Numbered from the stretch's first letter, positions 26,248-40,303 are shown. The stretch is DNA of 64,000 bases from Buchananella sp. 14KM1171 (GCF_041380365.1 NZ_CP159981.1:558001-622000); one strand, 5' to 3'. Numbers and translations are program-made. The notes: generated by a model from the sequence alone, not told the origin.

Positions 26248-27267
26248 CTAAGACAGGCGCGCCAGAACGTCGGCCCCCACTTCCTGCGTGGAAAGGCGGC
26301 CGGTGCGCTCGGAAAGGTGGGCGGTCACGGCAGCCTCGATCGCGCGGGCGGAATCGGCGTGGCCCAGGTGCTCGGCAAGCATCGCGCCGGAGAGGATGGC
26401 CGCGATCGGGTCGGCGATCCCCTGCCCCGCGATATCCGGGGCGCTGCCGTGCACCGGCTCGAACATGGAGGGGTGCACGCGCTCAGTGTTGATGTTGGCG
26501 CTGGCGGCCAGCCCGATGCCGCCGGTGACGGCAGCGGCGAGGTCCGTGAAGATGTCGCCGAACAGGTTGTCGGTGACCACCACGTCAAACTGCGCCGGGT
26601 CCACGGCCAACGCGATCATGGCGGCGTCGATGTGGAGGTAGCTGGTGGCAACCTGCGGGAACTCCTGCCCGATCTCCTCCACGCAGCGGGCCCACAGGCG
26701 CCCGGCGTTGACCAGCACGTTGTGCTTGTGGACCAGGGTGAGCTTGCCGCGGCGGGCCGCAGCGCGTTCGAAGGCGTCGCGGACCACGCGCTTTACCCCG
26801 AAGGCGGTGTTGACGCTGACCTCGGTGGCGATCTCCTGATCGGTGCCCGCGCGCACCACGCCGCCGTTGCCGCAGTAGAGGCCCTCCGTGCCCTCGCGCA
26901 CCACCACCATGTCGATCTGCGGGTTGGCGGCAAGGATGGAGGCGGAGCCCGGGTAGGTGCGCGACGGGCGCAGGTTCACGCCGTGGTCCAGGGCGAAGCG
27001 CATCTTCAACAGCAGCTCGCGCTCAAGCACGCCGGAGCGCACGCGCGGGTCGCCGATGGCGCCTAGCAGGATCGCGTCGTGGGAGTCGATGTCCGCCAGG
27101 TCCTGCTCGGTGAGCACCTGGCCGGTGGCCAGGTAGCGGCGCGCACCGAGATCGAACTCGGTTGCCTCCACCTCCACGGGCAGGGCGGCCCGCAGCACGT
27201 TCAGGGCCTGGGGAACAACCTCCTGGCCGATGCCATCACCTGGAATGAGCGCGAGCTTGATCGTCAT
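26248..27267 (-). CDS. leuB: 3-isopropylmalate dehydrogenase
   Basis: The 339-residue product starts [20 protein letters not shown]. The NAD-dependent enzyme oxidatively decarboxylates 3-isopropylmalate to 2-oxoisocaproate in leucine synthesis. Visible signatures include [13 protein letters not shown], a [12 protein letters not shown] segment carrying the active-site Lys, and [21 protein letters not shown], the family metal- and NAD-site motif. The ATG at 27265-27267 is preferred over an upstream TTG at 27273. A hairpin terminator closes the upstream ilvC unit, so leuB probably has its own promoter in 27268-27384. Confidence 0.97.
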   Translation of the reverse strand: MTIKLALIPGDGIGQEVVPQALNVLRAALPVEVEATEFDLGARRYLATGQVLTEQDLADIDSHDAILLGAIGDPRVRSGVLERELLLKMRFALDHGVNLRPSRTYPGSASILAANPQIDMVVVREGTEGLYCGNGGVVRAGTDQEIATEVSVNTAFGVKRVVRDAFERAAARRGKLTLVHKHNVLVNAGRLWARCVEEIGQEFPQVATSYLHIDAAMIALAVDPAQFDVVVTDNLFGDIFTDLAAAVTGGIGLAASANINTERVHPSMFEPVHGSAPDIAGQGIADPIAAILSGAMLAEHLGHADSARAIEAAVTAHLSERTGRLSTQEVGADVLARLS

Positions 27268-27384
27268 GGGCAAAGCTTAGCCCCGGTCCAGATAGCGGAT
27301 TAGCCCGTCTCGCATGTCGGATGAAGGCGGGGTGGGTGCCGCGCGGCCGGGCTCTCGCAGCGGCACGGCGGCAACGTCGTCCAC

Positions 27385-27429
27385 AAAAGGCCGGACCGGC
27401 GAGAGGCTAAAAGGCCACCCGCCGGTCCG
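27385..27429 (-). terminator. Terminator downstream of ilvC
   Basis: CGGACCGGCG and CGCCGGTCCG form a 10-bp stem (27392-27401 / 27420-27429) with an 18-base loop. On the transcribed minus strand a TTTT run follows (27385-27388). It separates ilvBNC from leuB. Confidence 0.7.
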
Positions 27430-27447
27430 AAGAAACGCCGTGCTAAA

Positions 27448-28989
<1,542 letters not shown>

Positions 28990-28993
<4 letters not shown>

Positions 28994-30819
28994 AGCATTT
29001 CCTCCTCGTCGTCCCAAGCCGGCGCGATGTCACGCGCGTACTTGATCTCGTCATTAGACACGCCGGCGGCGACCATCGGCCAGACCATGGCGTCGCGGCC
29101 CACGCGGAAGTCAATCACCACAGGGCGGTCGTTGATGGAGTTGGCCCACTGGATCGCCTCTGCCACCTCTTCCTTGGTGTGGACGCGGCGGGCCTCGCAC
29201 CCCAGGGCCTCGGCCAGCTTCACGAAGTCGGGGATCACCACGTCCTCGTACCCGGTGTGCAGGTCGGTGTTGGAGTAGCGCTGCTCGAAGAAGAGCGTCT
29301 GCCACTGGCGCACCATGCCCAGGGAGGAGTTGTTGATGATCGCCACCTTGATCGGGATGCCGTTCAGGGAGCAGGTGGCCAACTCCTGGTTGGTCATCTG
29401 GAAGCAGCCGTCCCCGTCGATGCACCACACGTTCGCGTCCGGGCGGGCCACCTTGGCGCCCATCGCGGCCGGGACGCCAAATCCCATGGTGCCCAGGCCA
29501 CCGGAGGAGATGTAGGTGCGCGGGCGCTCGTACTTGATGAACTGGCTGGACCACATCTGGTGCTGGCCCACGCCGGTGACGAACACGCCGTTCTCACCCG
29601 CCAGCTCGCCGATCTGGGAGATGACATACTGCGGGGAGAGCAGGCCGTCCTCCGGCTCGCTCCAGCCCAGCGGGTAGGTGGAGCGCATCTCGGAGAGCTT
29701 GTAGACCCACGCGCTCAGGTCCGGGCGGCCCATGGTGGCGTAGGCCTGGGTGGCGGCGCGGGTCAGGGCGGGCAGCGTGAGCTTGACGTCGGCCACGATG
29801 GCGACGTCGGCCTTGCGGATCTTGTGCAGCTCGGCGGCGTCGATGTCGACGTGCACCACCTGCGCCTTGGGGGCGAAGGAGGAGGGCAGGCCGGTGACGC
29901 GGTCGTCGAAGCGCGCGCCCAGGGCGACGATCAGGTCGGCCCGCTGCAGCGCGCCCACCGCGGCCACGGTGCCGTGCATGCCGGGCATGCCGTAGTGGAG
30001 GGGGTGGGAGTCGGGGAAGGCGCCGCGAGCGTTCAGAGTGGTGACGACGGGCATGCCGGTCGCCTCGATGAACGCGGCCAGTTCCTCGCTGGCACCCGCG
30101 CGGGAAACACCACCGCCGACGTAGGCCACCGGCCGCTTCGCCCGGGCGATCAGTTCCGCTGCGGCCGCAACGCGAGATTCGCGCGGAGTGGTGGGCGGAT
30201 GGTAGCCGGGCAGGTCCATCTGGACCGGCCAGGTGAAGTCCATCTCCGCCACCTGGACGCTCTTGGGGATGTCGACCAGGACCGGGCCGGGCCGACCCGA
30301 GCCCGCCAGGTGGTAGGCCTCGGCGATGACGCGCGGGATGTCGGCTGCCTCCGTGACCAGGTAGGAGTGCTTGGTCATCGGCATGGTGGCGCCGACGATG
30401 TCAGCCTCCTGGAACGCGTCCGTTCCCATCGCGGCGCGGCCCACCTGGCCGGTGATGGCCAGGACGGGCACGGAGTCCATGTTGGCGTCGGCCAGCGCGG
30501 TGATGAGGTTGGTGGCGCCGGGGCCAGAGGTGGCCATGCAGACGCCCACCTTACCGGTGGCGTGGGCGTAGCCCTCTGCGGCGTGGCCCGCCCCCTGCTC
30601 GTGGCGCACCAAGATGTGGCGCAGCTTGGCGGAGTAGAGCTCGTCGTAGATGGGGAGGATGGCCCCGCCCGGCATGCCGAAGACGTCGGTGACGCCTAGA
30701 GCCTCAAGGGTGGCTACTACCGCCCGCGCCCCGTTCATGCGCTGGGGCTGCACGACGTTGCCGCCCTCCATCGATTCCGCGGTGGCGGGCGCTGCGGTCT
30801 CTTCCGCATTGCTCGTCAT
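28990..30819 (-). CDS. ilvB: Acetolactate synthase large (catalytic) subunit
   Basis: The 609-residue ThDP enzyme condenses two pyruvates (or pyruvate and 2-oxobutyrate), the first common step of branched-chain synthesis. [16 protein letters not shown] and [17 protein letters not shown] contain the N-terminal ThDP-activating Glu; [17 protein letters not shown] is the metal/ThDP motif, followed by [16 protein letters not shown]-domain middle third is present. The ATG at 30817-30819, behind GGGAGGAAAG, is preferred to an upstream in-frame start at 30870. First gene of the ilvBNC operon. Confidence 0.97.
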
Positions 30820-31050
30820 GCTTTCCTCCCTCCCTCGGGTTTGGCTCCGCAAACATACAAAGCCCCGCATGCCGGCCGACGCAGGTTGACTGCGTCAGAG
30901 CGATACGGGGAACAACATGGGGAAACACTATCTCGTTGGGTGGCGAGTAGTCACGCAACCCCCCGCTGCGTCCACATCCTGGGATAACGGTCCACAAAAT
31001 GAACGATCGGATTGGCGGGTTGTCGGAAGCCACCATGCCGGCGCCACACA
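30820..31050 (-). promoter_or_regulatory. ilvBNC leader region
   Basis: A hairpin, GACGCAG-GTTGA-CTGCGTC (30878-30896), lies about 60 bp upstream of ilvB. A branched-chain attenuator was sought, but no leader peptide rich in Ile/Val/Leu codons was found, so attenuation is unproven. No convincing -35/-10 pair stands out. Confidence 0.35.
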
Positions 31051-31175
31051 ACCCGCCTAACAGCGAGCCTAGGCCAGGGCCGGGCGCGTATCCAGGGGCA
31101 GGAGATTGGCACTAATCACGTCCGGCGGGAAGCCAACTCGTTGCCTGGCGAAAGGGTGCGCATCGCCGTGCGGGA
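31051..31175. other. Non-coding DNA upstream of ilvB, before family A copy A3
   Basis: No gene or clear motif is recognised in this stretch. The non-coding interval continues to about 31574 with array A3 and a short tandem repeat. Confidence 0.5.
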
Positions 31176-31372
31176 GTGCGCAAGCGATTGAGGGGATAGT
31201 GCACCTCTCGTAGGGATAGTGCACCAGTCGTAGGGTTGGCGCACCAGTCGTACGGTTGATGCACCTCTCGAGGGCCTACCCGACCGGGTAACCCCTCAAT
31301 CGGTGCACCAAGACCGCAATGGCTGCACCAACAGCTCAATAGGTCGACCAACCCCACAACCGTTTGCGCAAC
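31176..31372. repeat. Family A dyad array, copy A3
   Basis: The terminus GTGCGCAAGC (31176-31185) is followed by five forward 20-bp units (31186, 31206, 31226, 31246, 31266) and four reverse units (31282, 31302, 31322, 31342), ending GTTTGCGCAAC. The arms meet at CTACCCGACCGGGTAA and share four bases. It is one unit longer than copies A1 and A2 and in the opposite orientation to them. Confidence 0.8.
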
Positions 31373-31574
31373 CACCGGCGCCCTTGCCCCGGCTTTGCGA
31401 ATCGGGTCCGGCGGGGCCCCAGGGGAGAAACCCGAGTGGCCCGTGCGGGCGGCACCCAGGAGAGTGGCCCGTGCGGGCGGCCCCCAGGGATACAACCCGG
31501 GCCGGCCATAACGCCATCGCCGACACCCTCGTTCGGGAGTACCCGGGGCACCCGGCCGAGTCCAAAAGCGATGC
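31373..31574. repeat. Non-coding DNA with a short tandem repeat
   Basis: A unit of about 30 bp containing GTGGCCCGTGCGGGCGGC occurs twice (about 31437 and 31466), between CCCAGG-type flanks. No gene is recognised. Confidence 0.45.
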
Positions 31575-31610
31575 AGTGGGGTCGGCGTTTCTATAAACGC
31601 CGACCCCACT
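31575..31610 (-). terminator. Terminator downstream of the giant surface-protein gene
   Basis: A perfect 16-bp stem (AGTGGGGTCGGCGTTT / AAACGCCGACCCCACT) with a CTAT loop lies 19 bp past the stop codon. Confidence 0.8.
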
Positions 31611-32539
31611 GTCCTTGGGGAGAGTTCCGCTATCTGACCAGCGCTGCCCTGAGCTGGCTGAGCACCCGCTCAGAAACCGAGCGCTGCCCACCTGCTACGT
31701 GCAGACTCGTGTACTTACCGGCACGTAGGTGAGAGAGCAAAGCGGTGGGAGCGACAGCCGACCTGGTAAGGAGCAGTACGCCCCCCTTGTTGGCGGCCAG
31801 GGCACCACCCGAGAGGGCATCGGCAAAGTCCTGACCACTTGCAATCACGGCGTACTTGGCCTCCGGGAGGAAGGCATTGGCCACCGCAACAGCCGTTTCG
31901 AACCTATCGCGCCCGACTACGCCCGTTGCGTTCAAACCGCGCGTGGCCACCGCCGCGTTTCCGCCCACTCCGAAGACCGGTGCATTGAATCCGGCTGCCT
32001 GGGCTGCTGCACCCGCAGGTAGATGCTTGCCGTTGGTCAGGAGAATGACTCCGTTCTTTGCGGCAGCAGCGGGACCGGCCGTCAGCCCATCCGCGAAGGA
32101 ATGACCATCCACGAAGACGACCGCTCCCACAGCGGAGCCGTTACTCTCCAGCACTCTGCCTGTCTCTTGCGCAATCTTGGACGCTGTAGAGAATCGGTCC
32201 TCGCCTGCCAGGCGGCCCACTTCGAAGCCCAAGGCCTTGAGCTGGTTCTCCACCGCAACGCTAATCGAACCCGTGCCACCCGCGATGAGAACCCTAGAAG
32301 CGCCAGCCGCCCTCGCAGCGACCAGCACGCGTCGAGTCTCAGCGTCCAGCGCGTTCCTGCCGGTGAGCAAAACAGGTGCGTCTAGTGCGCCCGCAAGTGG
32401 CGTTGCCGCCAGCGCGTCAGCCGCGTTAGTACCGGACGCCAACACAATTGCCTCGCCCCAGGTCCCCTGCTCCATGACTGTCGCAGATGTGCCGTACCTC
32501 GACTCTCCGGCCAACCGCACCACCGTTCCCGGGGCCGGC

Positions 32540-32830
32540 ATCGAAGGACCGCCGGAAGGCTGGGCCGACGCGCTGGCGCTGGCAGATGCACTCGCGCTCA
32601 CACTCGCACTCGCGCTCGAGCTCGCACTTGGCGACGTGCTCGCACTTGCCGACGTGCTCGGCTCGACCGACGCCGACGCGCTGGCGCTGGCGCTGGCAGA
32701 TGCACTCGCACTCGTGCTCGCAGACGCAGACACACTCGCACTGGCCGAAGCACTCGCACTCGCAGACGCCGACGCACTGGCCGAAGCGCTCGTACTCGCG
32801 CTCGGCTCGACCGACGCGGTTGGGGTCGGC
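32540..32830 (-). repeat. Coding low-complexity Ser/Ala linker of the giant protein
   Basis: Degenerate repeats encode long (Ser-Ala)n runs interspersed with VEPS between the last adhesin domain and the CWB2 anchor. It resembles the linkers of the two CAP-domain surface proteins and is prone to length change. Confidence 0.7.
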
Positions 32831-34305
32831 GTCGGCTGGGCCTTCTTCGTGTACTTGTTCACGAAGCTGACTCGGGCTGCCTCTCCCTTGGTGATCGTGA
32901 CGGACTGGGCCGCAGGGGCAGCAAGGTCGTAGCCGGGAATCCCAGCTGACTGAACGTCCTCGCTGATCTCACACCTGGTGCCCGTGGGGAAGTCCTTGCC
33001 GACCGAAACGGCCTTTCCGTCCGCGCGGACTTCCAGACTGCCGGTGTCACCGCCACAGTTGTAGTCGAATTCGTAGACCTTCCCTGCCGCGTTGGCGCCG
33101 CTGACGGTCTTGGCGACCGAGAAGGACCCCATGTTTCTGGTGTAGGTGCCCCGGAAGGCTGCCTCTGCCGTGGTGTCCTTGCCGACGATCAAAACCACCT
33201 TCGCTCCCGGAGTGAATGTGTACCCAGGAATTGCGGTTCCGGCGAGCTCCTGCGTAATGGTGCAGGAGGTGCCGACCCGGAACTTCTTGTCCACGGGCAC
33301 GGCCACGCCATCTCCCTTGGTGGTTAGCACTCCGGTTTGGTCACCACAGGCCCAGTTGAACTTGTAGTCCTTGTTGGTGGCTTGCGCCGGCGCTCCGGCC
33401 ACCTTGTGCGCGACTGCGAACGTGCCGACGTGTGCCGTGTAGCGGGCCTCGATGGAGACCACGCGTTCTTGCCCCTTGGCGAGCTCGAACCGACTGGATC
33501 CGCTCTCACCAGAGGTGACGCTGACCTGGGTGGCCAGGTCCGCATTTGCCACGGCGGGTGCCTGCCACTTGATGTTGCAGGTGCCGGTGGGCACGTCGGC
33601 GATCCGCTTGGAGCCGCCTGCGGCGAGCTTGAAGGCACCGTCGGTCTTCTCGCCCTGCGCGTTGGTGCAGGAGTAGGAGACGTCGATCTGGGCCGCGCTG
33701 GCGAGGTCGGCGCCGGTGCCGGTGACGCGCGCGTCCACGACGAGCGAGCCCGTGTCCTGCGTGTAGGTGTTCTGGAACGCGGCGATCACCGGGGTGCCCT
33801 CCACGATGCTTATCACCTGCGCCTGTGGCGGGTTGAGCGTGTAGCCAGCAATCTGGGCCGTGCTCGTTTGTTCGGTAATGGTGCACGACGTTCCGACCGG
33901 CCAGTTCTTCCCTGCGGCCGCTGCGACGCCGTCGCCCTTTGCCTTCAGCTGCCCGGTGTCTCCACCGCAGTTGTAGTTGAAGGTGAATTCCTTGGCCGTG
34001 GCGCTATCCGGCCCGCCGGCCACAGTCTTGGCCACCTTGAACGTGCCGGTCTTGCGTTCGTAGCGGTTAACGAAGGCCAGTTCCGTCGAGGTGTCCTTGG
34101 CGATGACGATCTGCTGGGATGCCGGCAGCTCCAGGTTGTATCCCGTGACCGCCGCCGCCTGGGCGTCCTCGCTGATGGTGCAGGAGGTGCCGACGCGGAA
34201 GCTGCGTCCCGCCGGCACCGCCGGAGCGCCCGGCGTGACCGTCATAGAGCCCTTCTCGGGGCCACAAGCCCAGTTGAACTTGTAGTTCTTTCCGGCCGCG
34301 TCCAG

Positions 34306-34980
34306 GCCGTTGACGGTTTTGGTGATGGAGAAGGAGCCCACGTGGGCGGTGTAGGTGCTTGTTGCCGCAACCTCGCTCTTGGCGCCCTTGACCACATCGA
34401 ACTGGACACTAGCGCCCGGGCTATCAGCCCCAGCCACCGTGAACACACCAGCCACATCAGCCCCAGCCACACCAGCATCGGCCTCAGTCAGCGTGCAACG
34501 TCCCACCGCAACGTCGGACACCTCACGCACACCACCCGCAGCAAGCTCAAAGCTGCCACTCGTCACAGTCCCATCCAAACCAGTGCAACTGTAAGAGAAG
34601 GCAAACTCCTTGCCCGCCGCCAAATCGGCCCCGTCCCCAGCCACAACCTTGGCAACCGAGAACGAACCCAAATCACGCGAATACTCATTACGGAAAGCAG
34701 CCACCACCGGCTCACTCTCCACAATCTCAACCACCCGCGCCTGCGGCACCACCAACGTGTAACCCGCCACCTGCGCACTGGCAGCATCCTCGCTAACCGT
34801 ACAAGTAGTCCCGGTCGGGAACTCCTTGTCCGCAGCAACCGCGATACCGTCACCCGTGGCCTTGACCTGACCAGTGACACCACCACAGTCGTAGTTGAAC
34901 GTGTACTCCTTATCAGCAGCCGCCTGCGGCCCACCAGCCACAGTCTTGACCACCTCGAACGTGCCGGTCTTGCGCACATA
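34306..34980 (-). repeat. 675-bp internal duplication in the giant gene, copy 1
   Basis: This segment appears identical base for base to 35818-36492, 1,512 bp away. It encodes 225 residues: the start of one domain boundary, one full domain and most of another (starting RKTGTFEVVKTVAGG, ending AHVGSFSITKTVNG). Neighbouring domains are only moderately similar, so this copy is recent or kept uniform by gene conversion. Confidence 0.85.
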
Positions 34981-35817
34981 CGCATTGGTGAAGCTCACGT
35001 TGGCTGTGACACCGTCGGTGATTTCTACGGTTTGCGGGCCGGTCGCGCTGAGGTTGTAGCCCTCGATCGCGGCCGCCTCTACGTTTTCGGAGATGGTGCA
35101 CGACGTCCCAACCGGGAAGTCCTTGCCCGCCGCAACCGCCACGCCGTCGCCCTTAGCGGTCAACGTGCCCGTTTCGCCGCCGCAGTCGTAGCTGAAGGAG
35201 TACTCCTTCTCCGCTTGCGCCTCGGGAGCGCCAGTTACCGCCTTGGTGACCTGGAACGATCCGACCTTCTGCTTGTAGGCGTTTTCGAACGAAGCGGTGG
35301 GGGTTTGTCCCTCAACGATGGCCACCGTCTGGGCGGGCGGCACTGTCAGGTCGTAGCCGTCGATGTTTGCCGAGGATTCGACCTCCCGCACCGAGCAGCT
35401 GGTCCCGGCCCGGAAGTCGACGCCCACGGGCACTGCCTTGCCGTCGCCCTTGGCCACAACCTGGCCGGTCTGGCCAGCGCAGTCGTAGGCGAAGGTGTAG
35501 TCCTTGCCGCTCGCCGCAGCCGGGGCGCCCGTCACGGTCTTAGCAACCTGGAAGGAGCCCACCTTCAACGTGTAGGCATTGGTGAAGCGCAACTCGGTGG
35601 TTTGGTCCTTCACGATCGCGAAGGTCTGCGGAGCAGGAGCCGACAGGTTGTACCCGTCGATCACCGCGCCAGCGCTCTCCTCCCTAACGGTGCAAGAAGT
35701 CCCGACTCGGAAGTCGCGTCCCGCCGGGACGGCAACGCCATTAGCCCGCGCCCGCAGGCTACCGGTCACTCCCCCACAGTCGTAGGAGAACTCGAACTCC
35801 CGATCCGCTACCTCAAC

Positions 35818-36492
35818 GCCGTTGACGGTTTTGGTGATGGAGAAGGAGCCCACGTGGGCGGTGTAGGTGCTTGTTGCCGCAACCTCGCTCTTGGCGCCCT
35901 TGACCACATCGAACTGGACACTAGCGCCCGGGCTATCAGCCCCAGCCACCGTGAACACACCAGCCACATCAGCCCCAGCCACACCAGCATCGGCCTCAGT
36001 CAGCGTGCAACGTCCCACCGCAACGTCGGACACCTCACGCACACCACCCGCAGCAAGCTCAAAGCTGCCACTCGTCACAGTCCCATCCAAACCAGTGCAA
36101 CTGTAAGAGAAGGCAAACTCCTTGCCCGCCGCCAAATCGGCCCCGTCCCCAGCCACAACCTTGGCAACCGAGAACGAACCCAAATCACGCGAATACTCAT
36201 TACGGAAAGCAGCCACCACCGGCTCACTCTCCACAATCTCAACCACCCGCGCCTGCGGCACCACCAACGTGTAACCCGCCACCTGCGCACTGGCAGCATC
36301 CTCGCTAACCGTACAAGTAGTCCCGGTCGGGAACTCCTTGTCCGCAGCAACCGCGATACCGTCACCCGTGGCCTTGACCTGACCAGTGACACCACCACAG
36401 TCGTAGTTGAACGTGTACTCCTTATCAGCAGCCGCCTGCGGCCCACCAGCCACAGTCTTGACCACCTCGAACGTGCCGGTCTTGCGCACATA
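35818..36492 (-). repeat. 675-bp internal duplication in the giant gene, copy 2
   Basis: Direct-repeat partner of 34306-34980. The length is a multiple of three and the spacing (1,512 bp) is also in frame, so recombination between the copies would delete or add 504 residues without breaking the frame. Confidence 0.85.
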
Positions 36493-39400
36493 GCTATTGG
36501 CAAAGACCAGTGGAGCAACCACATCCTTACCGATCACAACCTGCTGCGGCTCAGGCACCATCAAGTTGTAACCCTCAATCTCAGCGGACTCCACATCCTC
36601 ACTAATCTCGCACGACGTCCCAACCGGGAAGTCCTGCCCCACAGCCACCGCAACACCATCACCCTTCACAGTGAGGTCACCGGCCTGCTCACCACACACG
36701 TACTGGAACTGGAACTCCCTAGCCGCGCCCTCAACACCATCAACCGTCTTCGCAACAGAGAAGGAGCCCCGGTGCTGGGTGTATTCGTTGGTGACGGCCA
36801 CGTTGGTCGTCTTGTTCGGCGCGATCTGGGCGGTGAAGGGCTGCTGGCCGGCGGCAACGTCGTCCACTGTGGCGTTCACCGTCAGGTCGGTGTCCTGGAT
36901 GGGGGCGGCCGCCTCGCGAATTGCGCAACTGCCAACGGGGATCTCCCGGATGGTTTGCGTCTCTCCAGCGCGCAGGTTGAGCTTTCCGCTGGGCGCGGTG
37001 CCGTCCAGGCCCTGGCACAGGTAGTGGATGGTGAATTCCTTGCCCGCCGCCATCGCGGCGCCGGTACCGGTGACCTGCTTGGTCAGGGACAGGCTGCCCA
37101 GCTCCCGCTGGTAGGCGTGGGCGAACGTTACTGGCTGCGGCTCCCCTTCCCTAATCTCGATGGTGCGAGGCTGGTCGGCCTGCAGGCTGTAGCCCGCGAT
37201 CTGGGCAGCCTGCGCATCCGGGGTGATGGTGCACGACGTCCCGGTCGGGAACGTCTTTTCCACCGCCACCGCGATCCCGTCGCCCTTGGCGGTGACCTGG
37301 CCGGTCTGGCCGGCGCAGTCGTAGTTGAAGGGGTAGTCCTTGGTAGCGGCGGTTGCCGGGGCGCCGCTGCTGGTGACGGCCACCGTGAAGGAGCCCGTCT
37401 TGCGCGCGTATGTGTTTTGGAAGGTGGCGACCACCGGGGCGGCCTCCACGATTTGCACGGTCTGCGCCTGCGGCTGCGTGAGCGTGTAGCCCTCGATCGC
37501 CGCCGTCGCTGCGTCTTCGGTGATGGTGCACGACGTTCCCACCGGGTAGTTCTTGTCTGCGGCCACCGCGACGCCGTCGCCCTTGGCGGTGACCCGGCCG
37601 GTGGTGCCGGCACAGTCGTAGTTGAACGTGTAGTCCTTGCTGCTCGCTGCGGCGGGTGCGCCCTCGAGCGTCTTGGCGACTTTGAAGGTGCCCACCTTTT
37701 GCGCGTAGGAGTTGGTGAAGGACGCGTTCACCGTCACGGCATCGGTAATTTCGACGGTTTGCGGGCCGGTGGCACTCAGGTTGTATCCCTCTATCGCCGC
37801 CGCCTCTGTGTTTTCGGTGATGGTGCACGACGTCCCAACCGGGAAGTCCTTATCTGCGGCCACCGCGAGACCGTCTCCCTTGGCGATTAACGTGCCCGTT
37901 TCACCGGCGCAGTCGTAGCTGAAGGAGTATTCCTTCTCCACTTGCGTCTCGGGGGCGCCGGTGACGGTCTTGGTGACCGTGAAGGAGCCCAGCTTGCGCG
38001 TATAGGCGTTGGTGAACGCGAGTGCGGCGGTGGCGTCTTCCTGGATCACGACCGTTTGGGCCTCAGGCGGCGTGAGCTGGTAGCCGGGGATCTGCGCCGT
38101 CTGCTGGTCCTCGGTGATTACGCAGCTGGTGCCCATCCGGAACTGCTTGTTGGCGGGTACTGCCACACCGTCGCCCTTGGCGACCACGGTGCCTTCCTCG
38201 CCGCCGCAGTTGTAGTTGAACGTGTAGTCCTTCTGGCTCGCCGAGTCGGGGGCGCCGGTCACGCTCTTGGCCACGGAGAACGTCCCGCTGCGAAGCGTGT
38301 ACTGGTTGGTAAACCTAACCTCGGTGGTCTGGTCCTTCACGATCGTGAAGGTTTGCGGCGGCGGCGCCGACAGGTTGTACCCGTCAATGACGGCGCCGGC
38401 AGTCTCCTCCCGAACCGTGCAGGAGGTAGCGGCTCTGAATACAAGCCCTGCCGGAACGGCGACGCCGTTCGCCCGTGCTCGTAAGCTGCCGGTCACGCCC
38501 CCACAGTCGTAGGCGAACTCAAACTCTCGGTCAGCTACTTCGACACCATTGACCGCCTTAGCGACTGAGAAGGACCCCACGTGAGCGGTGACCGACTTGT
38601 TGACGCTGAGCGGTACCACCACGTCTTCGCCGATGCCAAAGGTCCATTCTGAGGAGTACACCGGTGACCCATGAATCGCAAAAGTGCTGTGAATATCCGC
38701 GTTTGTGATCGCCTCGCTGGTCTCCCGGATCGTACAAGTACCGATCGGCAGGCCGTCCACCCGGACGGGTGTGGTGCCATCAACACTCACCGTGCCGTCC
38801 TTGCTCACTCCCGACTGTCCTTGGCAGGTGTAGGCAAAGGTGAACTGTTTCCCCGTAAGCATGTCCGCATCGGTTCCGGACGCAACTGTGGAGAGTTCGA
38901 ATGCCCCCAGCCTGGGCGCATACTGGCTGACGAAGGAAGCACTCGCGGGCGAACCGCCTCCTTCCAAGGTGACAGTTACGTCGGCAGGCGGCGTCAGTTT
39001 GAAGCCCGAGTAATGGGGACTAGTTGTCTGCTTCACTGTGCACTTGGCACCAACTGGGAACCTGAAGGGGATTCGGTACTCCGAAACGTTGTCCGGAAGG
39101 TAGAAGCTGCCCCGTCTACTCAGGCCGTCACACGACCAGTCGAACCGGAATTCCGAGCCGTTGGTTTCTACGCCCTCTACCCGGTTCTTCACTAAGAGAG
39201 GCACAAACTCCGTTGCTAACTCGTTTACTGATCCCAAGTAGGCGGATTGATCCTTGGATATCCATACCGTTATCGATGGCCCCGGGTGCGCGCTCGACTG
39301 ATACCGGAAGGTTGTTTCGATGTCGAAGCCTTCAAGTGTCGGGTTCTGCTGGGTGACGGTGCATTCACCTACTGGGAGGTTCGGTACCACATGATTTTGT

Positions 39401-40016
39401 GGCCCTGTTACCTGGAACTGACCAGTTGTGACGGATTCGTCTTGTCCCTTGCAGGAGTAGCTGAAGTCGAAGGTGAGCGATTCTGTCCCTTCCACAGCGC
39501 TGAATACGCGCACATCGACCTCAAGACTGCCCCGGTCAAGCTCGTACTCGTCGATTACGTGCGCCAGACTCTGGGTGCCTTTTCCGATGTTTACCGTTAC
39601 TTCTGAGGTGCCGGCTATGGAGTACCCTGGGATACCGCTACTGGTCGAAGAAGCGACGCACCTCGACCCGGCCTGGATGCGACGATCAACCACTACGGGA
39701 GTGCCGCGCCCGTCTACTTGAACTACTCCGTACTGGTACCCATGTGCGCTTCCGTATCCGAATCCGTACCCGTCTCCGTAGCACTGCCAACGCACCTCGA
39801 AGGTGCGGTCTGCCGGGTCCACGCCTTGAACGGTCTTAGCAATTGCTAGCGTCCCGTACTGCGCGGCGTAGTGAGAGCTTATGTCGAGACGTGCCAACTG
39901 CCCAGCTTGCACCGAGACCGAGTAGGAAGGTCCCTCAACTAGTGCGTCGTTAAGTGTTGCAGTAGTTGTGATATCAACGTATTGAGGTGCAGGGCTGGTT
40001 TCGGTGATGACGCACG

Positions 40017-40303
40017 ATCCTTCGGGCAGCCCGCTAATCTCCTTTGGCGTCGCGTGACGCACAGTGAAGGTTCCGTTCTGCGCGTTCTCTTGGCCCACGT
40101 TACAGGCGTATGAAAACTCGAACTCTTGGTTATACGCCTTGTAGGCTGCGTCTCCCTGCACAGCCTTGGTAACAAGCAGCGAGCCACCGGTGCGCGTGTA
40201 ACGGTCCACAAAGGACACCTCGGCGTTGCGCCCCGCCACGATCTGAATGGTTTGAGGCGGCGTCGACGTCAGTGTGTAGCCGTTTGGAGGCTCGACCGGG
40301 AGA
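40017..40303. repeat. 287-bp target-site duplication, copy at the lower-coordinate IS end
   Basis: It starts ATCCTTCGGGCAGCCCG, ends CTCGACCGGGAGA, and abuts the IS. It differs from 42037-42323 at six positions by direct comparison. Long, variable target duplications are a known property of IS1634/IS1549-type elements. Confidence 0.88.

Larger units (their letters stand above)
31630..40303 (-). pseudogene. Giant DUF5979-repeat, CWB2-anchored surface protein, C-terminal fragment
   Basis: This is the 3' part of a gene split by the IS at 40304-42036. It encodes about 24 tandem domains of about 100 residues, each of the pattern GSFxVxKxVxG, FxYxCxG, GTSCxIxE, GYxL, then FxNxY (DUF5979-like, Ig-type adhesin domains). 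Each has two Cys, probably a disulfide. A Ser/Ala-rich linker and three CWB2 repeats end the protein (VVRLAGESRYGTSA, GRLAGEDRFSTAS, GVVGRDRFETAVA). It lacks its own signal peptide and natural start; the first ATG in frame (40431) lies inside the IS, so any product would stay inside the cell. Removing the IS and one 287-bp duplication joins it in frame to 42032-46525, giving 4,291 residues. Confidence 0.82.

Noticed and set aside
30820-30870. Upstream start for ilvB or a leader peptide
   Set aside because: The extra residues are not like IlvB N-termini, contain no run of Ile/Val/Leu codons, and a strong ribosome-binding site precedes ATG 30819.
33337-37890. A 1,517-codon open frame on the plus strand, antisense to the giant gene
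   Set aside because: It mirrors the repetitive adhesin domains on the other strand, lacks any recognisable domain, and arises from the high GC content with periodic sequence.
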